Shown here: piece after piece, positions 11,734 through 24,900 of the stretch
Layout: each line of letters begins with the position of its first letter
Numbering within the stretch: position 1 is the first letter of the stretch
NCBI GenBank assembly: GCA_932521035.1
Contig: OW051493.1
Coordinates: 3,100,001 to 3,164,000, forward strand
DNA length: 64,000 nt
Source: Oscheius dolichura
Lineage: Eukaryota > Nematoda > Chromadorea > Rhabditida > Rhabditidae
Direction: 5' to 3'
Notes under the pieces: generated by a model
Told to the model about the DNA's origin: nothing
Database searches by the model: none
The model's input: the letters and a program-made list of their open reading frames with translations, nothing else
Translations under genes and position numbers: made by a program

Positions 11734-14700
11734 TCAGAAATAAACGAATCGCTGTCCAATTTTGTTGATTAAATAGAAGATCTCGAGCCGGCAAAAAGAG
11801 ACACTGTGCTACGGCGCTAGTTCCAATTAACAAGACGAGGTCGTACCAGTCAAAACGTTGACAGGACAAAGAGAGGAAAAGGCCAGACCCAATGGCACTA
11901 GGCTGTCTCCTCGTCCTCCTCGGGCCATTTGGAACATTTTGAGCTGTTGGTCGTTGAGGAGGGGGCTACTCACGATTTGGGACGGCGGTCTAAACAACAC
12001 GCTACTAACAAGACTCTCTTCCGGCGATTGCGCCACTGCTAATTGTCCATCTCTGGCGTTAATTGTGATATGAATAAAGAGATGACCTCGTAGGGAACAA
12101 GAAAGGAGTCAACTGGCTGTGAATCACTTGGCCATTGTTTTAGAGAGGAGGCCCCTTCAGGGTCAGGTGTTGCGAAACATTTGACGGTCTCTCCTGAAGT
12201 GCCTTCGGGGGGAGGGGCCACTACAAATTCTTGATCTCTGAATTCTTCCTGTAAAGAGTCCGTTTAAAGGAGGAAGTCGTCCTTCCATGGGAAAAGGGGT
12301 GACTCACTGAGAGGAGATCCCCTCAACACCCGGATAGCACCGTAACCCCTTGATCCCCCTTCCTCCCTCTAGTTTTCCTGCTCCTCCTCCCCTCCCCTAC
12401 AAAAAATCCGGCCTTCCCCCACACCCTTCGGTGTATGCTTTTCTCTGTTTTTATGTCTATGATGACCGTTTCCCCTCCTCCCCCAGTCCATCCCGCTCCA
12501 GTTGGTCTCGCGCGCCCTCCCCCCGTTCCCGATGAAGTTCCGTTCATAGAAGACAAACATCGTGTCCTGGGGGTAGGCCGAAGCGGGTCATCTCCCCTCA
12601 CAAACCGACACAATCTCCCCCTCTCTTCTCCTCTCGTCTTTCCCCCTGCCATTCTCTTCTACACCTGTGTGCCCCTCCTCCCTTTTGAATTGTCTGACCC
12701 CTCGATGCTAATGACGCTCCCAGACCAAAGGCATCCGCATCCCTCGAGCGCCATTGTTCCGAGGGCACAGGGCTCAGGATTAACCGGCACCTACCTCCTC
12801 TCATCACTCGTTTTATCCCGCTCGGTCTCATTAGAGCCATCCTCCACCCCTCTTCCTGAGCCCTTTACTTTAGAATTCTCCAAGGTATACTGTAGGAAAT
12901 GGGTAGTTGTCAAAGTGACTCCAGCGGCCAGCATCCATCCATGTAAATGTGACTGTTAGTATGCCATTCCCCTGCCGTTGTCTGTCGTCATCCGAAACTG
13001 GCGGTCGTTGTCAGTTATGCAACCTGGAACAGTCTCCCATAAATCTCGCCTCTCCCAGTCCCTCATATGGTGTGCAATTTGTTCCAAATGAAGTCACCCC
13101 GTTCCCATGGCCTCTCTGTCTTTCATCCTCCTCCTTCCTAAATAAGGGGTTCGGAGTCGTCCTCTCCTCGACCTTCCTCCTCCCTTTTTGCCAAGATGGG
13201 CGGGCAGGGGGGAGATCTTCTCCTGCCGTGACCGTGTTCCTCCTCCTCTGTGTTTTCTCGGAGGGCTACGTTTACGACGTTTGCCCTCCGTCGAAGGTAC
13301 GGTAACGTGCATAAGAGTTTTACGAATGCCCCCTCCCGCCTCTCGGGCCTTTTGGAACCGAGACTCGAGACAACAATAGGGGGATGGCAATCTTTGCGCA
13401 ACCCGACGGTCATCTGAGGTCATGCGAACACCCTCCTGACCATCCTTGAGGCGCTTCCGGTCAAACACAGTCATTTAATGGTGGTGGCCAGAGGAGGAGA
13501 ACGCCCAGATGTCTGGCTGGCCGGCCGACTCACCTGTCGTCTCCAACAGATGTTCGTCCTCCCTCGCTGGGCGACATCATAAACGCATCAGAATTTGGAA
13601 TAATTATTGTCTTTAGCCCCTCGAGGGAGGCTCTTTTTACAGTCCCCCACCTGGTTTTATGTGGCTCTTTTTTCTCTTCCTCCTTCCTGAGTGCCATCTG
13701 CGCTCATTGAGCCGGGCACACATCTTTTTCTTCGTCATCGTGAGATGTGTACATTTTACTCTTCTCCTCCTTTTTTGGGGGCTCTCTTGTAGTTTGCACC
13801 AGTTCTCTCTCTAGGCAAAAGAACTTTTTTAGCCGACATGCACGGGCCGCCGTTTGCATCCTCTTTCTCTCATGAAATACAGTGCGGGAACAGTTATACA
13901 AGGGGGCTGAGAACGCGAAACTGCCCTTGGCCTGATCCCCCCACGGCCTGGAGGAAAGTTTATTCAGACAAAGTTACCACGAGATCAGAACTTTTTCACT
14001 CCTTTCCAGGCCTTGTAAATATCCTGTAATTCCTCTAAAAAGCAGTATACACCCCTCCTAGGAACTGCCCCAAAGACTTCTCCATATTCTCCTGGTGTCT
14101 AGCGAGAGACCTGCCGGGAGATCCAATGGAGAATATCCCAGCGGGAGGATGCGGGCTCCGAGACAATTGTGACTTCGTTTATGAGCTCAGGAGCCCACTG
14201 GCCTTTTCCATTTCTATTCAAGTCCATGACAATTTCCTCGTCTCTTTATCAGACTCTTCCTAGTCTCGATCCTTCTGCCCTAGATAGTGATGGCGGCGTA
14301 TCACCCTATTCCTCCTCCCCTTTGAAGTCGGCAGTAGTTGTGAGATGAATATTGTCCTTTGTGCCCCCGCTATAGTCCTCTCGCTCTCTCGGGAGCCAAT
14401 TGACCGTCTTCAATAGCCAGCCGTGTCAAAAACTGAAACTGTCGTCCTCTCATCCATTTCCTGGCCGTCATTAGTTTCCTCTTGCTTCTCAACTGTTTTT
14501 TCCTCTAATTGCAACAGAGCGAGCAATTAGAAGGCGTGAAAGCCGAAGAGAGGACCTTGGCCTTGGCAGTGCCCCATCACAAAAGGAGGTACCGTCATCC
14601 GGGCAATTAGCAGCCGACACGGGGTAATCCGACGCCCAAGAACTACCAAAAAGAGGCCATTTCTAAATGTTTTACCCTCTTCCCACTGACCCGGACTAAT

Positions 14701-14762
14701 CTCTTCTTGCTCCTCTTTTTCTCTCGTCCCTGCCCTTGACCCAAATGTTCTCCTGTTTAGGT
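11734..14762. other. Long intergenic stretch, pyrimidine-rich, no gene recognised
   Basis: About 3 kb between the collagen and the ZP gene. Open frames on both strands are low-complexity (Pro/Ser/Arg-rich from CCTCC-type words) with no domain or splice-consistent series. It probably includes regulatory DNA for the ZP gene. Confidence 0.45.
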
Positions 14763-16960
14763 ATGATGCTCCGATCTCTATTATTCCTGCCCTTAGCTGT
14801 AGCCGTATACCAATTTGACAATTCCCTCACTGGTAGGCTAGTGGCTAAAGGAAGAGAAGGAAAAATATTCAGATAAACCTAGGATTGAATGTGGACATGA
14901 CCATGTGGCCCTGTCCGTGAAGACAGCCAACGATCTGCCGGCTCACGTCTTCGCCAAAGGGCACTTCAAAAAGGTATTGGGAGGATGGGAACAGGAAGAG
15001 ACAGAGCTCTTTTAGGATGGCTGTTCCTTCTCCAATTCAACTCATGTGATCTTCAATTTCGACCAGTGCGACGTCACAAGAAGAAGAGAGGTGGGTTACC
15101 CGGTCTTTTTGAGGGGATCCTCCATTTTCTATGGAGGAGAGGAGGGCAGAGCCTTGAGTCTCAGAAATGATTAGTTTTGCAGGCGAACCCTCGCGGAATG
15201 TCCTACTCGATGACGATCGTCGTCCAGCTGCATCCCCTTTTCGTGACCAAAGTGGACAAGATGTTCCACGTGCGCTGCTTCTACCAGGAGACGGACAAGG
15301 GCGTCGGCGTGGAATTGCCAGTCGGGTAAGCGGCCGTTCCCCTTTCCCTCGCCTTGACCTCCCCCCGTTGAAACATACACTACTGTCTCGTCCTCTCGTG
15401 CACTTCTATTTGCGCCCGTCCATCCATGAGACGCCAGGCTATTTATGGCCCTGAAGAGGGGATATTCTTGGCATCATTGCCTCTCAATTGCTCTGATATT
15501 TTCACGCCACTTTCAAGACTGAGAACAGTGTGGCCTTGACTTTTTCTAAGCATAATTGAGGTGCCATAGAGTCTGTCCAAAGTGCATGTGGCGGTCACTT
15601 CTCTCCGTTTTTCAGGGATCTGCCAACGGAATCCCTGCCCGGAAATGCCGAGCTGCCTAGCTGTAACTATACCCTGCATAAGGACTCGGCCAACGGGCCA
15701 ATAATCAAATACGCCAATGTCGGTGACCTGATCTACCACGTGTGGGACTGTCCCTCGGATATCTACGCCATGATGGTGCACTCCTGCTACATTGCCGACG
15801 GATCCGGCTCACAGTACTTGATCCTGGATGAGCAGGGCTGCTCCATGGAGAACTATCTCATGCCGGCTCTTACCTACTCCGCCTCCCTCTCCAAAGCCAT
15901 TACTGTAGGTTTCACTCAATTCTGACAGACTGAATACCTCAGGCCTCGAATGCCTTCCTAATCCCCGACCAAACTTCTGTCTTCTTCAACTGTCAGATTA
16001 GATACTGCGTCAAGGGAACCGAGTCCTGTAGCCAGATTACGGTATTCCCCTAATTTTTAGGTTGGTGTACCCTCTTTTTAGCCTCCCCAATGTGGTGGCT
16101 CTCCCCGTCCCAAGGGAACACAGGAGCCGGACATCCAGAAGGAATTCAATCAAGACCAGCTGATGACTGCCCCGACAACTCCACAGACTATCAAGACTAC
16201 CACCGGTAAACCGTTCTCGACGACAAGGATCCCCTCCTCCACTACACGATCGCCTTCCTCTACAACCAAAGTTGCAACTTCCACCACAAGGTCGCCGTCC
16301 TCCACCACCAGATTGCCATCTTCCACGACGACATCGGTTCCCGAGACGACAACTATGGTCACTGTAACAGTGACGGAGATGAGCAGGACGACCACTGGTG
16401 TCCCCACTTCGACTATCCTCATTCTCCCGAGACGCCTGCCCCCAAGACAGCAAGAAGTGAAAGAGGCGCTGAATGACTCCATCGAGGGATCAGGTAACGC
16501 AGTAGATGGTAATAGGAAGACCCCAAATATAGGACTGGAGATCTTCCCAACGACCGCTGTCCACCTCATCCTGGCTGACCAGGTCTCCAACAAGGAAGTA
16601 TATTTGAGACCGGGAGACGTCACTCCTCCCGATGTCTCCTCTGACAAAACAAGCGGACGCCGGGAACTGAAGAGACGGGATACTGTGATTGATGTGGACA
16701 TCTCCTCCCCGGAGGTTACCTTCGTTGATAAGGAGTTCGGTAAGGAGGGTGAATGGCTCCGAGAAGATGAGAGTTCAGGTATTCCCGAGCCAGCTGAAGC
16801 CCTGACCCTGGAGAAGGACCCCAAACAGGGGGACAGGATCTGCGTGTCGTTGATCGGCTTCTGGGCCGCCTGCACTCTCGGCGTCCTGTGCCTGTCCATC
16901 CTGGGCGCGACTCTCTGCTACGCTCAGCGTCAACGAAACAAATTCCGAATGTTGCCTTAG
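14763..16960 (+). CDS. Cuticlin-like ZP-domain type I membrane protein
   Basis: Seven exons (14763-14832, 14873-14973, 15016-15090, 15183-15325, 15616-15904, 15943-16041, 16082-16960) give 551 residues. A signal peptide (about residues 1-15) leads into a ZP domain: IECGHDHVALSVKT, the ZP core around HPLFVTKVDKMFHVRCFY, then a ZP-C part with spaced cysteines (VWDCPSD, VHSCYI, EQGCS, QIRYCVKG). After the ZP domain, about residues 295-360 form a Ser/Thr/Pro tract with repeated SPSSTTR-like units, likely O-glycosylated. Next come a linker with dibasic sites (GRRELKRR), a transmembrane helix (about residues 515-540) and a short basic tail. Family role: apical matrix/cuticle ring assembly after cleavage and polymerisation. 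A splice acceptor lies two bases before the ATG. Confidence 0.92.
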
Positions 16961-17147
16961 GCTCCAAGCCCCCTCTATTCCCCATTTCCCGATTGTTACA
17001 GGTATCTCCCCCTACCCCGCACGGATCAAATCTATCCAGAGCCTTTTATCTATCCCTCTCCCCGTATAGTCCATCCGTCTTTTGTGTGAATCTCAATCAT
17101 TGCTCTCTCTCTCCTTTCTGCCTTATCCTTGTTTCCTTCTTACTCGT

Positions 17148-17160
17148 TTTAATAATTAAA
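17148..17160. terminator. Bidirectional poly(A) signal region
   Basis: A near-palindromic TTTTAATAATTAAA-type stretch reads ATTAAA on both strands. On the plus strand it lies about 195 bp after the ZP stop. On the minus strand it lies about 108 bp after a possible minus-strand stop at 17261. It could serve convergent transcripts. Confidence 0.35.
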
Positions 17161-17260
17161 TTTTGTTATTTTTCCCAGGTTTTCAGCAAAACTCACAAGT
17201 TTTTTGGCTCAGCCCGATATAAGATAACGGCAGACCGAGAGCTGGCCATTTCACCATAGC

Positions 17261-17643
17261 CTACGGTCCGTAGAAGCCCCTGGCCCGCATCTGCCCGTTG
17301 AAAATGCTCTGCACCAGCGGTCTCTGCTGCTTTGGATTGAGCAGTGCCCGTTTTAGATGTCCAGGAAGAGAGACCGGGCCCGGCAGGGAGACAGCAGAGT
17401 CCCCCATTCGAGGATGTTTTGAGGCGGAAGTATAACTCGATTGTGGCTTATGTTCCAGAGAAGAAACAACCGAGACTTCCGGGTACTCGCCTCGCGCCAA
17501 TGAATAAACCATCAGGCTATAATGGGAGGAAAGACACCACAAATAGACACGCACAGCCACTTCCTGACTATTTCCAGAAGACAGCTGATATCAAGAATAG
17601 AAAGGACGACAAAAAGACACGAGAACTACGGACCGAGTCCTGA
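17261..17643. other. Two overlapping antisense ORFs of about 100 codons; strand unresolved
   Basis: Plus: an open frame ending at 17643, entered through an acceptor ending at 17356 with one base carried from an unseen upstream exon. Its product is hydrophilic and Lys/Arg/Pro-rich (for example FEDVLRRKYNSIVAYVPEKK), looking like a cytosolic tail. Minus: an open frame ending at 17261 whose last 33 codons are GC3-rich and read HLKRALLNPKQQRPLVQSI then FNGQMRARGFYGP. I cannot tell which is real, and I found no convincing first exon for either. The minus version would lie just downstream of the SSP gene and share the poly(A) region near 17.15 kb. Confidence 0.3.
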
Positions 17644-17654
17644 ATTTTATTCGA

Positions 17655-18418
17655 CTACTCGGCTTTCATGACGAGGATGACTTCGCCGCTTTGAGCCCCA
17701 GCCTTGAACGGGGCCATGGGGTCAGTTTCCTCGGCCGGCACCTCTGCCCACTGGATCACGAGTTTGTCCTCCTTGGCCGGTCCGGGAGTGCGGGAGATCT
17801 CCAAGTTGGCAGTCTGCTTGCCCTCTACAAAGCCGAAAACTGGGCGGACCCTGTAGTGCTCGTTATTACTCGACTTCACCTTGAAAGCCATGCGAGTATC
17901 CACTTGGGAAATGATCTTGTGGGTTGCATTTCCACCTGAAAACGAACAGTTAGTCAATACAAGCGGCACACAACAGTAAAGCTTAGAATAAAGCGGCACG
18001 GCCCACAAAACAAGGTAACAAGGTGCGCTAGCTTTGGTTGCTTTGATGCCCTGCCGAGGGTGTACGGGTGCGGGTGCGCGGACTGCCGTCTGCCGAGCCG
18101 GCGCCGCGCGCCGTTGATTCCCATTTTTACGCAGCAAACTGTAAATCAAACAGTTTTTGGATGGGAACTGTACGCATCATATTGATATTCAGCATATATT
18201 CAAGGTAGCCCCAAACTTTCTGCGTCTAGTCGTGCCGGCACAGTGCCGCGGCTCAATGGCGCGCACGGTGCAAGAAGCTGGCGTACGCGCACCGAAACCT
18301 TTACAGTAAGCGCCCGTACGCCCCCACCCGTTCTTTAGAAAAGTCACGAAAAATTTTAGAAAAGTAGCCAACCTGTAGCAGCAAAGCTAGCCGAAGCGGG
18401 TTCGATGTTCAGCGACAT
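17655..18418 (-). CDS. Sperm-specific MSP-domain protein (SSP type)
   Basis: Two exons (18418-18373 and 17935-17655 on the minus strand) give 108 residues, the usual length for the small single-domain SSP group. It starts MSLNIEPASASF and has the MSP-fold motifs MAFKVKSSNNEHYRVRPVFG and KEDKLVIQW, ending in a beta strand (GEVILVMK). The family is a cytosolic immunoglobulin-like beta sandwich made in spermatids. The intron is unusually large for this window (437 bp). A TATA box lies about 36 bp upstream of ATG and AATAAA follows the stop within ten bases. This places it in the short, TATA-driven, intron-poor style of sperm genes. Related MSP-domain proteins act in the motile cytoskeleton or signalling; the exact role here is unknown. 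Confidence 0.9.
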
Positions 18419-18453
18419 TGAGAACAATGGTGAGATTCGACGCTTTTCTTTTC

Positions 18454-18460
18454 TTTTATA
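18454..18460 (-). promoter_or_regulatory. TATA box of the SSP/MSP-domain gene
   Basis: Reads TATAAAA on the minus strand, 36 bp before the start codon, followed by a purine-rich GAAAAGAAAAG leader. Confidence 0.6.
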
Positions 18461-18640
18461 GCTGAAATAATCCCGGTTTGAACTTGTGTTGACCAGAAAA
18501 TCGACCAAATAACAAGGGTTGACCTGAATTTCGCTTGTAAAGACAACTTCTCCCAGTGGGGAATCCGAAAGGCGCCTACTCTTTTTGGGGGATAAGGCAC
18601 CGTCATTTATCTTTAGCCGGCACGCGCCATCTTTTTTGGG

Positions 18641-18970
18641 ATGTTACGAAACGCACTCCAGCTGTTTCGAGCGCCAGTTCAACTCATAAAAGGCCTCAAA
18701 GACAGCTGGTCGGCTCGGATACAGTTTCACTGGTCGTGGCGAACAGCGCGTCGCAATCTCGAAGATCGTAGGGTAGAGGAAAGGGACAGGGCCCGTAGTC
18801 AAAGCCAGAATCACGCGGATCTCACCCAGTCGCCGTATCCGGTAGATCGCGTCGTTATATGGGCCGAAATGCTTCCTGGATGGCTTTTGGAGATCTACCG
18901 GAGGCCAAATCTAGTGCGAGAGAGGAATACGGGTCCTGAAGCAAGCCAAGAGCACTTTTGGGCCAGTTGA
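18641..18970 (+). CDS. Possible small basic protein, unrecognised
   Basis: A 109-codon intronless frame opens with a helix-compatible basic start (MLRNALQLFRAPVQLIKG), reminiscent of a mitochondrial targeting sequence, then an Arg/Trp-rich part (FHWSWRTARR). Just before the ATG is a GCCATCTTTTTT element like those at housekeeping promoters. It sits head-to-head with the SSP gene. There is no recognised family, and codon use is not decisive. The frame could splice at GTAGGG near 18768 instead of running on. Treat as a candidate only. Confidence 0.25.
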   Translation: MLRNALQLFRAPVQLIKGLKDSWSARIQFHWSWRTARRNLEDRRVEERDRARSQSQNHADLTQSPYPVDRVVIWAEMLPGWLLEIYRRPNLVRERNTGPEASQEHFWAS

Positions 18971-21900
18971 ATGAAATTGGGGAATGTTTCCGGTTAAAAC
19001 AAGGCCAGTCTCCTCCCAATCTCTGGAATTGGTTCCGATCTTTCATCATCCTCCAGAGGATGGCCGTCTCTTCCTTTTGGCCGGGAGGATGCCCCCGTCT
19101 CTTCCTCCCTTGTCTTTTTGGCCCCTCTCCCCGGAAGCCTTCAATAATTATCATAATGAAATTGCCCCGTAGAAGGGGCTTCTACGCAGAATGGAGGAAG
19201 TCCCTCTCTGTTCACGTGGGGGCCTCTCCTTTTCGAAGAAAGATCTGCCACATACAGCATATGTTAGAGAGAGAGAGAGAGAGACGGCGGCTATCTTTAA
19301 CCGCCGGCTACTTTGCCCTGATTGAAGTGCAGATGTGTGTATAGCCGGGCAGCAGAAGAAGGAAATTTGCTCGTTTGATACTTTGATCGGAGAGGACACG
19401 GCCAGTCATCACCGGTGATTATTACGGGAACCAGGAAGTGGCCCCTGCGGGGAAGATGGGCAGAGAAACACACTGTGATAAGGGCGACAAATAGGAAAAG
19501 ACCGGATATCAGAGGTTAGCCAAACATTCCAAAGGCTTCTTGCCTCCCGGATCTACTCTGGGAAATGTGCCTGTCAGAACTGACCTCGTAGACTTGGTTC
19601 CATCTGCCCGAAGCTGTACAGCCTCAGCACCACAATGATCAAGGCTTGGAATTGAACAACCGTGTTTCCGACACTGTGTGGGGCCACATGGCTCGGCCAA
19701 TGGGCATTCCTACCGCCGGACATCCACTTCAGAATTCAAATGAACCGCTTTTATTCGTGAAAATAAAGACCGCCCCGTTTTTGAAGCCGAAATGCCCGTG
19801 GATATTGTGCACAGCGGGCATGACGACGTATGACCAGTGGGCCAAGGATCGTTCTAACATCTAGATGCTCACAACGAGCGACGGAGACTGGAACCATATC
19901 CCCGGGCAGTCCGGCATCATAGGCCCACATGGAATTTAATTGTTTCCTTGTTGACGGGACGGCATCTTGCTCTTTTCTTGTCTCGGTGACAGTTTTCCAA
20001 GAAAGAAGGGCTTTATCTAGCTTCTAATGGCCAACAACTCAATCTGTTTGTGTTTCCCAGTTAGCAGAGCAGAGGTTTATTGCCCCTCATCACCGTCGTG
20101 GATCGTGTCCTGAGAGGCTTGCCCCCTAAAATCTGCTTCATTTCCGGGGTACTCAAACAGATTGGGCTAGTCAACCAGGAAGAGAATGCTCTCCTGATCC
20201 TTGGTTCCGCTCTGTCATTTTATTGCCTTCTTCCCCTTTCCCAGCCTGTTCCACTGGTTCTGATAACCCCGACCTTCTTTGTCCCCTCCCAAGAAAGAGG
20301 AAGTATCTCATTTCATGTGGAATGAATGAATTCTCACGAGTCATTTCAATGGCCACTGACGTCCTCTATCCTCCGTTTCCTCGTCCTCTCGTAAACTAAC
20401 CTTCAATTAACAAAAACAAAAGGATCCCCAACAGTATTCCTTTCATGGAACATCTACATCAGTTGACGCCTGCCCGCCGCTAATCCCTCCTCCGTTCCGT
20501 TTGAAAGACGAATTCTTTGGCCACCATCTCCCCTTTGTGTTTGTCGCTCCTCCCGTTTCTACTTCCTTGTTTTTAATGGGAGACAAGGAGACGACACCCG
20601 GGCCTAGAAAACTTTTAGGAAACTTACACCAACCAGATGATGCATCGGTGTCTGCAGGGAGGATGAGGCAGTCAGGGGAGACACGTGCACTTGAGTCACT
20701 GTCGGATGAATTTACAACTAGGGTGATCGTGTCCAGGAGGAATCACTAGCCAGGATAAGACCCAAAAGACCTAGAGACTCACAGCGGCGGCTTTTCGGGA
20801 ACTGTATCAGGGCACCTTGAAGTCGCCTTTGGGCTACAAGGGGGATCGGCCCATTGCCAGGATAAAATGCTCCACCAGTGGCCGACTGGGGCAGATGACC
20901 ATGCCCGGCTGTGTCTGCTCCTGGACTGTTCCAAGTTCCTCGAACCAAGGACAAAGGATGCCTCAGAAGGGCAGGGCAATCGGCTGCCGTTGTCCCCAGT
21001 TTGCCCTGGCCGTTGCTTCGTTTACGCGACCGCTGGATGGCTTTGCTTGTTGTCTCTCTAGCCGTTAGAACAGATCAAGGGCAGCAGTTCCGTGTACACA
21101 GCCCCAGAAAAACTCCAATTTCGCGGTAGACTCCAACGAAATAAGCAGGCACGTGGGAAAATCATGAGTTTGGAGTTGAGTTTCATGCGTCTGATGCCGC
21201 TTTCCGGGTAAAACCGAAGGCAAAACCGTGTCCTCTCGTTACAACAGTGTGACCATTACTCATATGATTGTCCTCCAGTTGAGACGGTGTCCTCTGGTAA
21301 AGTTCTCCCTTTCCCGGCTACCAGTCCTCTTCCATCCGTCTCCACACCTCGTTTTTTCCGCTTTCCCGTCCTTTGTCCTCCCACCTCGCCCTCTCTCTGT
21401 TAATCTATTCATGAGCAAACTATACGTTTTCCCAGGGCTCGGAGAAAAGGTGCTCGAAGGGTAATTTGATCATGAGTCGTGTAGAAGATTTTTCCCACTT
21501 CCGGGAGGAGGCTGTGCTCTGTTGTGTTGTGTGCCGTGTCCTTCGGGCACACAGGGGACAAAAAGATCTATCCGACGACGAAAACATTAAGATTATAGGC
21601 TCGCTGTCTGCCTGTCTTCCATTAAAATATATGGATAAGTTCCGGAAGGGGCGGGAGAAGGCAATGAGCGTAACTTGAGGGGGAAGAAGAGCCAATCACC
21701 CCCATAAACAAACACTTTAAGACTGTGCTTAAGACGGCTATAATATCGGATTGGGCAGGGGAAGTAACTTGTACTCTGGGGAACAAGGGCTACAGTATCC
21801 CGCGTATCTTTATCGCTTCGAGAATTCTATAAATTCAAGGAATATCTTGAAGGAGATGATACTTTGAAAAGGAGACCCGTTGAACTGTCTCCCGTGACGC

Positions 21901-24900
21901 AGGCCAAAGTGCATAATTCTCCAAGGTTGCAGTTTTTAATCTTCTTATATGGAAATGCCGGGAGACGGACGGAAGGGCACACACAGATCGGGGAAAAGAT
22001 AGGAAGATCAACTACAGTACTCGTTGTTGTACTTCCTTGTTGACATCACTCCGCGTGTTCCAGTTTGGGTGGACCAGGCGGGACGAGACGCTTGTAGACC
22101 CTTTGTGACACATTTCCCACACAATGTGCTACCAGATCCCATGCATCAGATCAAGGGCTACCTTGTTATTGGCGCAGACCCTAGATGTTACCGTAACCCG
22201 TGGAGCAGAGCCCGGTTTAGACACAGAATGAGGAAAATTTGGCAAAAATCGTATATAACCACGGTCCCAGCTGTCTCCTACAAGGAAAACGTGATCCTGG
22301 GAATAACACAAGATAGTCCTTGGTCTTCTGAAAATATGGCTAAGAAGTTAGTCCACGATGGACTGGAGGATGGGAATATCCCGTCCTCTCGCGGTGAACC
22401 TCCGTTCCACGTAAGCGCGCACGTCTGCCAATTCCAGTATTCATAGATGGAGGAGAGCCCGTTCCCTCATTAGGTAGACATTAGTTCGATGCTCATCGAG
22501 CCTTTTTTGTGCGTCAGCATCCTATTTCCAGCCGTTCGTGAAAAAAGCGGCGGCGACTGGTGGTGGCGACAGCGGAAACTCTCCCTCTCTGAAATATGTA
22601 CTCTCCCGTCCGCTTCCCCCTGAATTATGTATTTATTCGTATTATCGTCTCTCTCCCAGTTTTAGCAGTTCAAGTTTGCGAGCGAGAGAGGGGGAACTGA
22701 CAGTCCGGCCGCCGGCTGGTCGATGCACACACTTCCTGGTCGCCGCCACCGCCGCTGCCGATAGTCTCCCCTGTCTCTCTGTCTCTCTTCCCGCTCTAAC
22801 CGTCTCCCATTCGCCCCGGGTTCCGACCTTTTAAACCCCGGTTCTTCTTAATAATCACGTCACTTCCAATCATTCTCCTCTTTCCATCCCCGTATTTCCT
22901 CCTCTCTACTTATTACAACTCTGTCGTCTCCCACCACCCGGAAGTGTCCCCCGTCAAAAATAACCACGGGGACTTCCTTGTTTCCGTCTCCCCTTTCTCC
23001 CCCGGTTAATGACTTATTGGGGAGGGACACACCACTCCAGCATATACAATTGGCCTCGTTCGGCTCAAATGTTTACAGCGTCTCCTCCTTATTTCTGGAA
23101 GCGGAATGGTAATTTCGGGGCAACGTTTAATTAGATGATGAGTCAGCCACGTTGGAGGCGGAAGTGGATGGGCGAGATCAAATCTCGTCCTCCCGGGCGT
23201 GACCTCCCACGAAGGGCCCTCTCCCCCTTGGTAAAAGATGTTATCCCCCCTCTGCTAGTTCCCCTTCCCCGTTTGGCATTCTCATCGACTCTCTCTCTTT
23301 TTTTTCTCCCATGCGATTTGTGGTCGGCGAAAACTTCCTCCTCTGTCCTGATTGCAGGGTCCCCGAGCGGATTAGAAGTGTTACCCGGAAAAGGAGAGCG
23401 CCGTCTATTCCGAGAACATTCATCCTAATCAGAGAGATCAAATCAAAGATAAAATGATCAGCTCTGCTCTTCCTTCCTCGAGTGACAGCCAGGAGACGGG
23501 AGGCCATTGATCAGGGGAGAGCCTCTGCAAGGGGAGACGGCTAATCTTGTCAAGGAAGTGGCCGATAAGGGACTGCCACCTCGATCGATTGTTTTTAATA
23601 ACCGCGGGAAACTGTTCGACAGGGAAAGTGAGAGATGGCCTCTCGGCCAATATGTTACACTTCGGTCACTCTCGATGCCCGGCCGAACTGTACCCCTCGT
23701 CCCGGCATGCTATGTTATGCCGGGCATTTCGCGCTGTCCTCTATTTCTACCTTGTTCAATAGAGGTTTTTACTGTAAAAATCGAGTCCCGTAGCGAAGAG
23801 AAGAGTTATCCTTTGACCGTGACATATCCCACTTCCCGTTATCAGTCTCCCGTTTATTGGCTATCCCCTTCTTCCCGGAACGAGCTCAAAGGATGATTAA
23901 ATCAGGACTTCTTCTTGTGCGAGAAAAAGACGACGGTGACATGCTCATTAGGGAAGATTACTTTCCGGGAAATGAGTCTAGAGTCCTTCCTTGAAACGGG
24001 GACCATAACAGACTGTCCCCCTCCCTATTCCCGTGCCTTGTGTCTTGGCCAGAAGTATCACTCGTTCCGGCCCCCTTCGTCGGGTATAAATATGCCTCTC
24101 CATCCATCTATACGAATCGACAGAGTTCTCTGGTTCCTCGGCCGTTTTCTACTTCCGCAGTAGTGGCTTCCATTTTTGGTCGCTAGCTCTCTGCGCATGA
24201 ATAACAAGTCCCGCCTTCTCTGGCCCGGGAGAGAGAGAAAAAAGAAGTTTCCTCTCTTTTCAATTACATTTCCTAGAATCCTGTCGTTTCAATTAATTCT
24301 CTATACTCTTTTTCTGGAAATTCCTCTGCCCTGAAACGGCCGTTCAGAGAGGATAGCGAGAAATATCTCCCAGCTGGAAAGTTTACCTACTTTTTCGCCT
24401 TCTCCGTTTCTTTCTCTGACTAATTTGCTCACAAGGAAGTTTTCCTCTCCAAGAGAGTTCATTTTTCCAAGAGAGGGGGAAGGGGAACTTCCTCCTTCTT
24501 GCAGGGGCTGTTGGGAATGAGGGCTCTCCTAATGACTCACGCCATAAAAAGGCTTCCTCAATCCTCCGGCTACCGTATCCCTGATACCTCCTCCTGGATT
24601 AGTTCTTCCTCAGGAGGATACTGTAGTCCCTCCCAGCTAAGTTGCTGTCTCTGCCAATTGTCCAAGTCTAATCCTCTCCCCTGTGCCCTCCTCTGCTGTC
24701 TCCTGTCCCCATCTCCTTCCCGGTGTACTCTTCCCCTTTCCGCCAGCGACACACCGTGTTATTGTCGTCAGCCAAGCCGAGAAAAAACCAGGAAGCAGCG
24801 GGCAAGAGCATCCGCATGTTTGCGTTAATTGTCGCCGGGATACAAAGCTCTCCCCGTCGTCCTACCGTGTTATCCTTCCTGATGTTTTCCATCCTCTTCC

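Noticed and set aside
16150-16899. Long minus-strand open frame (249 codons) opposite the ZP gene
   Set aside because: It is the antisense shadow of the Ser/Thr repeat exon; its Val/Glu repeats arise from ACC/TCC codons read backwards, and the plus strand has the phased ZP gene.
22024-22446. 140-codon plus-strand open frame in the gene-poor block
   Set aside because: Mixed composition, no signal peptide or domain, no splice partners; expected by chance in nearly 8 kb.
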